Of a DNA stretch of 11,672 bases, positions 6,330 to 11,672 are shown piece by piece. The notes beneath the pieces are model-generated. The model searched no databases, was not told the DNA's origin, and saw nothing but the letters and a program-made list of their open reading frames with translations. This DNA is from CAAGNP01 sp045644725. Its GTDB lineage: Bacteria > Bacteroidota > Bacteroidia > Bacteroidales > UBA932. Made by a program: the position numbers and the translations under genes. Where the stretch lies: contig JAZRHK010000048.1 of assembly GCA_045644725.1 (NCBI GenBank), positions 1 to 11,672 on the forward strand, in the 5' to 3' direction. Positions within the stretch are counted from its first letter, which is position 1; the number at the start of each line of letters is the position of its first letter.

Positions 6330-6345
6330 CTGACTATTTAGTCAG
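6330..6345. repeat. Second short palindrome in the pfkA 3' region
   Basis: CTGACT-ATTT-AGTCAG is a perfect 6-bp stem, 30 bp downstream of the terminator hairpin, with which it shares the TGACTA/TAGTCA core. No strong U-tract follows on either strand (TCCTTTGTTTG on +), so it is at best an auxiliary or decayed terminator. Confidence 0.45.
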
Positions 6346-6388
6346 TCCTTTGTTTGTAATCCAACTGGATTGCTGACGCACTGAAAAA

Positions 6389-7369
6389 TTAGATAGAAAG
6401 GATACTGAGGACATTGATCAGTTCCTTATCAATACGCTTATCCAGTTTGATGGCTTTGTTGAATGGGACGTAGACTATCTTGTCGTTGGATACACCTATC
6501 ATCACATTGCGCTGGCCATCTTTCAGGGCCTCTATCGCTGCCACACCCAAACGGCTGGCGAGGATACGGTCAGATGCTGTAGGCATACCGCCCCTCTGGA
6601 GGTGTCCGAGAATGGTGACACGTACATCATAATCCGGATACTCCTCTTTAACTTTGTCTGCGTAATAGAGTGCACCTTTCCCTTTCTTGCTCTCAGATAC
6701 AATAACTATAGAGCTGTTTTTACTCTTCCTCACACCACGACCCACAAATTTCTCCAGCTGCTGTTCGTCAGTAATCTCCTCTGGGATGATGGCTGCTTCG
6801 GCACCAGCTGCAATGGCACTGTTCTGGGCAAGGAATCCGGCGTCACGCCCCATAACTTCTACAAAGAAAATACGATTGTGTGAGTTGGCTGTATCACGGA
6901 TCTTGTCGATGCAGTCCATGATGGTGTTGAGTGCTGTGTCGTATCCGATGGTGGTGTCGGTACCATAAAGGTCATTGTCTATAGTCCCGGGGAGACCGAT
7001 GCAAGGGAGGTCATACTCCTGGGCAAGCACCTGCGCACCAGCAAGAGAGCCGTTACCACCAATAACGATAAGGGCATCAATGCCATTGCTCTTAATGTTC
7101 TCATACGCTTTTGCTCGTCCTTCCGGTGTAAGGAAGTCTTTGCTGCGCGCTGTACGGAGAATGGTGCCGCCACGCTGGATGGTGCCGCTCACACTTTCAG
7201 TGGTAAATTCCTTAATATCATTATGAATAAGGCCTTCGTAGCCTCTGAAGATTGCTTTTACTTTCCACCCGCTGTAGATGGCTGCACGGGTTACCGCCCT
7301 GATGGCCGCATTCATTCCTGGGGAGTCGCCACCCGAAGTCAAAATACCTATAGTTGAAATGTTTGCCAT
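6389..7369 (-). CDS. pfkA: 6-phosphofructokinase (ATP-dependent type)
   Basis: Phosphorylates fructose 6-phosphate to fructose 1,6-bisphosphate in glycolysis; cytosolic, normally a homotetramer. Its 326 residues match the bacterial PfkA size. Motifs in order: TSGGDSPGMNAA (11-22), QRGGT (65-69), GGNGS (104-108), LPGTIDND with the catalytic Asp pair, YGTDTTIGYDTA, EVMGRDAG, IPEE, and HLQRGGMPTASDR near the C-terminus. Gly107 in the nucleotide site favours ATP over pyrophosphate as donor (the PPi enzymes have GGDD). The odd residue is Asn106, where E. coli PfkA has Asp103, a Mg/ATP-site residue (GGDGS). The start is ATG 7369, about 20 nt from a promoter box, and the gene is monocistronic. It is convergent with the esterase and shares its terminator. 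Confidence 0.95.
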   Translation of the reverse strand: MANISTIGILTSGGDSPGMNAAIRAVTRAAIYSGWKVKAIFRGYEGLIHNDIKEFTTESVSGTIQRGGTILRTARSKDFLTPEGRAKAYENIKSNGIDALIVIGGNGSLAGAQVLAQEYDLPCIGLPGTIDNDLYGTDTTIGYDTALNTIMDCIDKIRDTANSHNRIFFVEVMGRDAGFLAQNSAIAAGAEAAIIPEEITDEQQLEKFVGRGVRKSKNSSIVIVSESKKGKGALYYADKVKEEYPDYDVRVTILGHLQRGGMPTASDRILASRLGVAAIEALKDGQRNVMIGVSNDKIVYVPFNKAIKLDKRIDKELINVLSILSI

Positions 7370-7388
7370 AATATTTCATTTTACCGTA

Positions 7389-7396
7389 CAAAACTA
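7389..7396 (-). promoter_or_regulatory. Promoter -7 box of pfkA (Bacteroides type)
   Basis: On the minus strand the site reads TAGTTTTG, a perfect TAnnTTTG. A TTTA (minus strand, + positions 7417-7420) lies 20 bp upstream as a near-match -33 box. The predicted transcript would start about 15 nt before ATG 7369. Confidence 0.6.
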
Positions 7397-7495
7397 ATCA
7401 TTTAATCAGTTTACTCTAAACCTGTCGTACAATTTTTATGCTAAATTATTGGATAGGTTCCTCCTTCTCCAATACATATACATTCAAGTATTCAG

Positions 7496-7532
7496 TCGGC
7501 CAGGTCTGCAAAAATGTGTCCGACCTGGCCGA
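7496..7532. repeat. Long-stem palindrome, copy 1
   Basis: TCGGCCAGGTC (7496-7506) is perfectly complementary to GACCTGGCCGA (7522-7532), an 11-bp GC-rich stem with a 15-nt A/T-rich loop. No U-tract follows on either strand. It shares the core GGCCAGGTC/GACCTGGCC with copy 2, and both lie between divergent promoters, so it is not a transcript end. Confidence 0.85.
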
Positions 7533-7579
7533 GGCAATTTCTACAACCATTAGAATACCAAGTCTTTGTAATTTTATAG

Positions 7580-7616
7580 CCGGCCAGGTCTAACATAAAT
7601 CAGCAGACCTGGCCGG
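7580..7616. repeat. Long-stem palindrome, copy 2
   Basis: CCGGCCAGGTCT (7580-7591) is perfectly complementary to AGACCTGGCCGG (7605-7616), a 12-bp stem with a 13-nt loop. The loop differs from copy 1 while the stem core is identical. Both elements are exactly 37 nt long and start 84 nt apart. The right arm lies where the -33 box of the dipeptidase promoter should be, 18 bp before its -7 box. Confidence 0.85.
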
Positions 7617-7634
7617 AAGAAGGTGAATTTTGGC

Positions 7635-7642
7635 TATATTTG
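7635..7642 (+). promoter_or_regulatory. Promoter -7 box of the C69 peptidase gene (Bacteroides type)
   Basis: TATATTTG is a perfect TAnnTTTG, 36 nt before ATG 7679. No TTTG is found at the -33 position; that site falls in the right arm of palindrome copy 2 (about 7611-7614). This suggests the promoter may depend on, or be blocked by, whatever binds there. Confidence 0.6.
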
Positions 7643-7678
7643 TGAATAGGATTGCCCTCAGGGCTGAAAAATAATGAT

Positions 7679-9343
7679 ATGAACAAAACGATATTTTCCA
7701 TTGCTATAGCAATATTGGCCTGGGGCAATGCCTGGGGCTGCACAAATCTGATAGTGACCCGCGGGGCATCCAAGGATGGCTCCAATATTGTCACTTATGC
7801 TGCCGATTCCCATACCAGATACGGTTTTCTTAACCATCTTCCCGCTGCCAAACACAGGGTGGGGGCTATGCGTGCCATCTACGAATATGGCCCCGAGCGC
7901 TATCTGGGGCAGATTCCGGAGGCTGCACAGACATATAATGTAGTGGGCAACATCAATGAGCATCAGCTTATCATCGGGGAATCCACCTGGGGTGGGCTGA
8001 AGGACCACTTCGATCCGAAAGGGGTGCTGGACTATGGTTCATTGATGTACATTGCGCTTCAGCGCTGTACCACTGCGAGGGATGCGATCCACCTTATTGC
8101 GGAGCTGGCAAATGAGCATGGATATGCTTCAAGCGGGGAGTCCATCTCCATTGCCGATAAGGAAGAGGCGTGGATTCTGGAGATCATTGCGAAGCGTCCC
8201 GAGTACAATGAGGCGGGAGAGAACACCAATAAAGGTGTTGTATGGGTCGCTGCAAGGATTCCCGACGGATATATCTCTGCGCACGCCAATGCGGCAAGGA
8301 TTACCACTATTGACCCTGATGATAGTGAGAATTATATGTATGCAGAGGATCTTTTCGATTATGTTCGTGAGGCAGGGCTGTATGATGGTCCTGCAGAGCA
8401 ATTCAGCTTTGCAGACACCTTCTGTCCATTGGATTTCTCCCTCCTGAGGGGTTGCGAAGCCCGAGTATGGGCATTTTTCAATAAGTTCGCTGCTGACGAT
8501 ATGAGCTGCTACCTGGATTTTGTCCGTGGGGACAACCCTTCGAACAGGATGCCTCTGTATGTGAAGCCTGCCGGAAAACTTTCTGTGAAGGATGTGGCAG
8601 ATATGATGCGCGACCACTACGAGGGAACTGAGTTCGATATGACACAGGATCCTGGGGCTGGCGGGCACTCTTTGCCATATCGCTGGAGACCAATGGGATT
8701 TGAGGTGGACGGAGTTACCTATTCGCAGGAGAGGGCCATCGCTACCCAGCAGACCGGTTTCTGGTTTGTGGCACAGGCCCGCGGATGGCTCCCAGATGCA
8801 GTGGGCGGGATAATATGGTTTGGTGTGGACGATGCAGCCACATCCCCATTGACACCGGTATATTGCTGTGCAACAGAGGTTTCTGATCACTATGCCTTCG
8901 GCAAAGGGAATATGGTGAAATACTCTCCGCTATCGATGTTCTGGCTTGTGAACAGGGTGGCCCAATTCTGCTATCTCCGCTACAATCAGGTGGGGGCTGA
9001 GGTCCGCTCAGTGGTGGATGCCCACGAGGTGGAGATGATGGCGCGTGTCGCTTCTGCTGACGCAATGGCTACAGCAATGTCACCACGCAAGGCTGTGAAA
9101 TATCTCACCAGATTCTCTGTGGAGGCTGCAGATGAACTTTTCGCCAAATGGAAAGCACTTGATGAGTATCTTCTGGTAAAATATATCGACGGCAATACCA
9201 AACAGCAGAACGAAGACGGCACCTTCAAGACCAATGGACACAACGACTTCGTCCCGGCCAAACCTATGTTCCCAGGCTACGACAAAGCCTTCCTCGATGC
9301 TATAGGCCGATCAGAGTGGGGAAAGAGATTAAGGGAGAGGTAA
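7679..9343 (+). CDS. Secreted C69-family dipeptidase (PepD-like)
   Basis: A 554-residue protein from ATG 7679; the in-frame TTG at 7652 is rejected because it lies before the Lys-led signal sequence. Residues 1-20 form a signal peptide (MNKTIFS... ending GNAWG), and the mature protein would begin with Cys21 in CTNLIV. An exposed N-terminal Cys is the catalytic nucleophile of peptidase family C69, Ntn hydrolases like PepD of Lactobacillus helveticus. The family-typical run continues with GASKDGS and YAADSH (about 29-50). The C69 domain covers most of the protein, with a helical C-terminal part. Family members cleave dipeptides, so in this organism it probably feeds peptide use in the periplasm. 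Lipoprotein processing at Cys21 is an alternative, but AWGC is a poor lipobox. The bcp gene follows 53 nt downstream. Confidence 0.9.
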   Translation: MNKTIFSIAIAILAWGNAWGCTNLIVTRGASKDGSNIVTYAADSHTRYGFLNHLPAAKHRVGAMRAIYEYGPERYLGQIPEAAQTYNVVGNINEHQLIIGESTWGGLKDHFDPKGVLDYGSLMYIALQRCTTARDAIHLIAELANEHGYASSGESISIADKEEAWILEIIAKRPEYNEAGENTNKGVVWVAARIPDGYISAHANAARITTIDPDDSENYMYAEDLFDYVREAGLYDGPAEQFSFADTFCPLDFSLLRGCEARVWAFFNKFAADDMSCYLDFVRGDNPSNRMPLYVKPAGKLSVKDVADMMRDHYEGTEFDMTQDPGAGGHSLPYRWRPMGFEVDGVTYSQERAIATQQTGFWFVAQARGWLPDAVGGIIWFGVDDAATSPLTPVYCCATEVSDHYAFGKGNMVKYSPLSMFWLVNRVAQFCYLRYNQVGAEVRSVVDAHEVEMMARVASADAMATAMSPRKAVKYLTRFSVEAADELFAKWKALDEYLLVKYIDGNTKQQNEDGTFKTNGHNDFVPAKPMFPGYDKAFLDAIGRSEWGKRLRER

Positions 9344-9396
9344 CTCTGGCAAAATATTTGAGAGTGGAAAATAGAACACTTTAATAACGGAAATAT

Positions 9397-9843
9397 ATGT
9401 TAAAAATAGGAGATAAAGCACCCCATTTTGAGGGAAAAGACCAAGATGGAAAACTGGTAAGTCTAAGTGATTATGCAGGTAAGAAACTTGTATTGTATTT
9501 CTATCCGAAGGACAGTACACCTGGCTGTACAGCAGAGGCTTGTGACTTGAGAGACAATTACGAAAGATTCCTGGCAGCAGGGTATGCAGTGCTTGGTGTA
9601 AGCAAAGATTCTGAGGCTTCACACAGAAAGTTCATCGAGAAGTATTTTCTCCCTTTCCCACTAATATCAGATAAAGAGACTGTGATACTTCAGGCTTATG
9701 AAGCATGGGGGCCCAAGAAGTTCATGGGGAAAGAGACTATCGGTACTCTCCGCAAGACCTATGTAATCGATGAGAATGGTATCATCACCGACATCATCAC
9801 CAAAGTGGATACCAAAGCCCACACTGCACAGATACTTAAATAG
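9397..9843 (+). CDS. bcp: Thiol peroxidase, Bcp/PrxQ-type peroxiredoxin
   Basis: Reduces hydrogen peroxide and organic hydroperoxides with thioredoxin as electron donor; cytosolic, with no signal peptide. At 148 residues it has the usual Bcp length. Key residues: YPKDSTPGC with the peroxidatic Cys44, and TAEAC with a resolving Cys49 five residues later (the typical PrxQ spacing), then the conserved LRD. Later come the GVSKDS segment, the FPLISD segment, and a C-terminal KVDTKAHTAQIL that is the usual Bcp ending. Start ATG 9397 gives MLKIGDKAPHF, as in the family. It lies 53 nt after the C69 gene; a TTTG at 9357-9360 with a poor TAATAACG 21 nt on is only a weak promoter candidate, so co-transcription with the dipeptidase is possible. 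Confidence 0.94.
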   Translation: MLKIGDKAPHFEGKDQDGKLVSLSDYAGKKLVLYFYPKDSTPGCTAEACDLRDNYERFLAAGYAVLGVSKDSEASHRKFIEKYFLPFPLISDKETVILQAYEAWGPKKFMGKETIGTLRKTYVIDENGIITDIITKVDTKAHTAQILK

Positions 9844-9845
9844 TT

Positions 9846-9863
9846 GTATCCGCACCAGGATAC
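9846..9863. repeat. Small hairpin between convergent bcp and transporter genes
   Basis: GTATCC-GCACCA-GGATAC is a 6-bp perfect stem two bases after the bcp stop codon. It is not followed by a U-run on either strand. A second, 5-bp stem (CTCTC...GAGAG) lies at about 9875-9891. It may help end transcripts, but it is not a classical terminator. Confidence 0.35.
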
Positions 9864-9924
9864 GATCAAGAAGCTCTCATGGGTGGAGAGGTGATACTGA
9901 TCACGGATAGACTTGCAGGTAATT

Positions 9925-10827
9925 TTATCGGGTTCTTGAGCGGCTATAATTGACGATGATTACTCCACCGAAGACCGTAATGGCGGCGAGGACCTTCTGC
10001 CAAGTAAGGGTGTCCATACCTACACAGATGCTTATAACGATGGCCATAATAGGCTGGACATATGAGTACATGCTTATGAGTGTAGGACGTATATTCTTCT
10101 GAGCCACAGGTATGAGGAAGTAGGTTATGAATGTAGCACAGAGGATAAGGAATACAAGTTCCCATATGTAAGAAGATGTAAGAGAGAGGTAGTCAAATGT
10201 GACTATCTCTTTCGCTGTAAATGGGAGTGACATAAGTGTAGTAAAAAGGAATATCCACTTCATAAATGTCACCACAGAATATTTGGAGATCAACGGTTTG
10301 AATATTCCCAGATATAGAGAGAAACTCAAGCTGTTGAAAATCATCAGTATGATACCGACAGGCTGTGTAGCTTCTGCACCGGAAGAGCTACTTACACTAT
10401 TGAGAATCAGAAATATGAATCCAGCCAGACTTATCACTACACCGAGTCCCTTCTTCCAGGTAATGGGCTCCTTGATGGCTACAGCAGCGATAAACATAGT
10501 GTAGATAGGGGAGAGGGATGTGACTATAGAGCAGTCCATCGGTGTAATATGTGAGATACCGTAGAGGAATGTCAGTTGGCAAATGAAAAAGCCGAGTACG
10601 GCTGCCAGAAATATCTTCGGATAGTCCTTTTTCTCTACACGCTCAGCAGGATAAAATGCTGATAAAATCCAGAACATTGCCCCTGCCCCAAGTGATCTGA
10701 AAGTAAAGAGTGCGAGAGGGGATATGCCGCAACCAGCCAGATCTCTGTTGACAATAATATTGATTCCAAATATGAGGTAGGCCAGGAATGCAGACAAATG
10801 GCCTAAAACAGTTCTCTCTTTTTTCAT
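9925..10827 (-). CDS. DMT-superfamily (EamA) transporter
   Basis: A 300-residue integral membrane protein from ATG 10827 (MKKERTVLGHLSAF); the in-frame upstream codon at 10851 is a TTG inside the promoter box and is rejected. About ten hydrophobic segments are seen, arranged as two similar halves of five, as in EamA-domain drug/metabolite transporters. Typical family features: the early FGINIIVNRDL segment (in place of the common WG.N), an Arg-rich RSLGAGAMFW at the third helix, SLSPIYTMFIAAVAIKEPIT in the first half, and the mirrored SYVQPIMAIVISICVG in the second. The N-terminal half ends with a Ser-rich linker. The family exports or imports small metabolites, often amino acids or their analogues; the substrate cannot be read from the sequence. 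It is monocistronic, divergent from the nucleoside kinase gene. Confidence 0.9.
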   Translation of the reverse strand: MKKERTVLGHLSAFLAYLIFGINIIVNRDLAGCGISPLALFTFRSLGAGAMFWILSAFYPAERVEKKDYPKIFLAAVLGFFICQLTFLYGISHITPMDCSIVTSLSPIYTMFIAAVAIKEPITWKKGLGVVISLAGFIFLILNSVSSSSGAEATQPVGIILMIFNSLSFSLYLGIFKPLISKYSVVTFMKWIFLFTTLMSLPFTAKEIVTFDYLSLTSSYIWELVFLILCATFITYFLIPVAQKNIRPTLISMYSYVQPIMAIVISICVGMDTLTWQKVLAAITVFGGVIIVNYSRSRTR

Positions 10828-10848
10828 TATTTCACACCTTTGGAGGGA

Positions 10849-10856
10849 CAAATGTA
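10849..10856 (-). promoter_or_regulatory. Promoter -7 box of the EamA transporter (Bacteroides type)
   Basis: On the minus strand the site reads TACATTTG, a perfect TAnnTTTG, 21 nt before ATG 10827. No TTTG is found 19-21 bp further upstream. Confidence 0.55.
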
Positions 10857-10877
10857 GTCAATATTGCAAATTAGTGC

Positions 10878-10885
10878 TATCTTTG
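10878..10885 (+). promoter_or_regulatory. Promoter -7 box of the nucleoside kinase gene (Bacteroides type)
   Basis: TATCTTTG is a perfect TAnnTTTG, 23 nt before ATG 10909. The divergent transporter box lies only 21 bp away, so the two promoters overlap in their -33 regions. A -33 TTTG was not found. Confidence 0.55.
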
Positions 10886-10908
10886 GATAAATTAATCCCA
10901 AAAGTAAG

Positions 10909-11672
10909 ATGATTAAGATATTTTGTGTAAATACACAGAGCACTAAAAGCTTCAACGAAGGGGTGACCCTTCAGGAGATTCTTTCCGAATTTGATTTCCC
11001 TAAACCATATCCTATTATAGCAGCTAAAGTGAACAACGTGTGCCAAGGGCTCAAATACCGTGCATTCAACAGCAGACAGGTGGAGTTTCTGGACTACACG
11101 ACATACGTGGGGAGGGGGGTATATTGCCGTTCACTCTGTTTCCTCCTCTGCAAGGCTACCAAGGATATTTTCCCTGGGAGCAAAGTGGTGGTGCGCAGAC
11201 CCATTTCAAAGGGGTATTTCTGCCAGTTGACCAAAGGGGATGGCACACCTGTCAATAATGAAGATGTAGCCAGAATCAAGGAGCATATGAGGGAGATGGT
11301 GGAGAAGGATATACAGTTCCGTAGGTGGGAAGTGCAGGCAGATGAGGCTATCGAGACATTCCGCCAAGCGGGTTATGAGGACAAGGTAAAGCTCCTCCAG
11401 AGCACCAGCGAGGTCTATGTGAACTACTATACCCTTGAAGACAGTGTAGATTACTACTATGATGCATTGCTCCCGAGCACAGGATATCTCAAAGTATGGG
11501 AGTTGAGCCTGTACAAAAACGGAATGCTTCTCAGGGTCCCCAACAGGCACCATCCTGAGGAGTTGGCACCATTTACAGAGCAGCCAAAAACATTTGAAGT
11601 GTTCTCGGAGAATCTACGTTGGAATAAAATTATGGGTCTGGACAATGCCGGGGATGTGAATCTTGCTTGCCA
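10909..11672 (+). CDS. TGS/ThrRS-like domain nucleoside (uridine) kinase, N-terminal part (3' end outside window)
   Basis: The frame from ATG 10909 is open to the right edge, giving 254 residues without a stop. Residues 1-62 form a TGS-type ubiquitin-like domain. From about 63 to 200 the sequence follows the threonyl-tRNA synthetase editing (SAD) domain: CRSLCFLLCKATKDIFPG (73-90), RRPISKGYF (96-104), NNEDVARIKEHMREMVEKD (116-134) and a PSTG at 189-192. Bacteroidales are known to fuse such a module to a C-terminal P-loop uridine kinase, which would lie beyond the window; the identification is therefore partly from memory of that architecture. The four editing-site residues of ThrRS (two His, a Cys, a His) align with Arg74, Phe78, Tyr183 and Leu187, so editing activity is not expected. 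A ThrRS gene is unlikely, because the part after the SAD domain lacks the start of a class II core. Confidence 0.8.
   Translation, partial: MIKIFCVNTQSTKSFNEGVTLQEILSEFDFPKPYPIIAAKVNNVCQGLKYRAFNSRQVEFLDYTTYVGRGVYCRSLCFLLCKATKDIFPGSKVVVRRPISKGYFCQLTKGDGTPVNNEDVARIKEHMREMVEKDIQFRRWEVQADEAIETFRQAGYEDKVKLLQSTSEVYVNYYTLEDSVDYYYDALLPSTGYLKVWELSLYKNGMLLRVPNRHHPEELAPFTEQPKTFEVFSENLRWNKIMGLDNAGDVNLAC

Larger units (their letters stand above)
7370..7678. other. Divergent intergenic region between pfkA and the C69 peptidase
   Basis: This 309-nt stretch holds the pfkA promoter at its left, two related long-stem palindromes in the middle and right, and the dipeptidase promoter at the right end. No tRNA or convincing protein gene was found. 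A 51-codon frame at 7438-7593 exists but runs through both palindromes and is not convincing. Confidence 0.7.

Noticed and set aside
7438..7593. A 51-codon open frame in the pfkA/dipeptidase intergenic region
   Set aside because: It reads through palindrome copy 1 and into copy 2, has no promoter box at a fitting distance, and the product has no recognisable feature.
8129..8890. A minus-strand open frame of about 250 codons opposite the C69 peptidase
   Set aside because: Shadow of a well-supported gene; no family resemblance and no promoter box.
9846..9891. Hairpins after bcp as a classical intrinsic terminator
   Set aside because: Stems are only 6 and 5 bp and no U-run follows on either strand.
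1..11672. tRNA, rRNA, CRISPR, insertion sequence or phage features
   Set aside because: No cloverleaf, direct repeat array, transposase or integrase signature was seen on either strand by eye.

Overview
The window looks like chromosomal DNA from a member of the Bacteroidales (phylum Bacteroidota). Six start regions carry perfect matches to the Bacteroides-type -7 promoter box TAnnTTTG. Shine-Dalgarno sequences are largely absent. The gene content is also typical of the group: an unlinked-type PheA, a DAHP synthase fused to a C-terminal chorismate mutase, and a ThrRS-like/uridine kinase fusion. I cannot name a genus from the sequence.

Layout. Positions 3-647 (+) hold the C-terminal part of a membrane acyltransferase (family 3), ending tail to tail with chorismate synthase aroC (649-1650, -). 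aroC is divergent from an aromatic amino acid operon on the + strand: pheA (1851-2717), a class I/II aminotransferase (2704-3885) and a DAHP synthase/chorismate mutase fusion (3889-4941). A secreted CE7-like esterase (4955-6235) follows at 13 nt, and a strong bidirectional terminator (6258-6300) closes the unit. Facing it is pfkA (6389-7369, -). A 309-nt divergent intergenic region then holds two nearly identical long-stem palindromes and the promoter of a secreted C69-family dipeptidase (7679-9343, +), followed by a Bcp-type peroxiredoxin (9397-9843, +). A DMT/EamA transporter (9925-10827, -) is divergent from a truncated nucleoside kinase gene (10909 to the window end, +).

Main discovery. 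The 150 nt in front of pheA contain what looks like a complete ribosome-mediated phenylalanine attenuator. It has a promoter box, a 16-codon leader peptide MGTQRFTYCFFFSFIG with five Phe codons, a 1:2 hairpin, an antiterminator pairing, and a terminator hairpin with a U-rich tail ending just before the pheA ATG. The pairings are mutually exclusive in the way expected for the classical E. coli pheA-type switch. I do not recall this being described for this lineage.

How the genes work together. DAHP synthase makes the first shikimate-pathway intermediate, AroC makes chorismate, the mutase domain makes prephenate, PheA makes phenylpyruvate, and the aminotransferase can close the route to phenylalanine (and perhaps tyrosine). 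The attenuator would set expression of this whole unit, including the esterase if it is co-transcribed, by the charging of tRNA-Phe. No prephenate dehydrogenase (tyrA) is seen in the window. The remaining genes (pfkA, dipeptidase, bcp, transporter, nucleoside kinase) are ordinary housekeeping or peptide-degradation functions.
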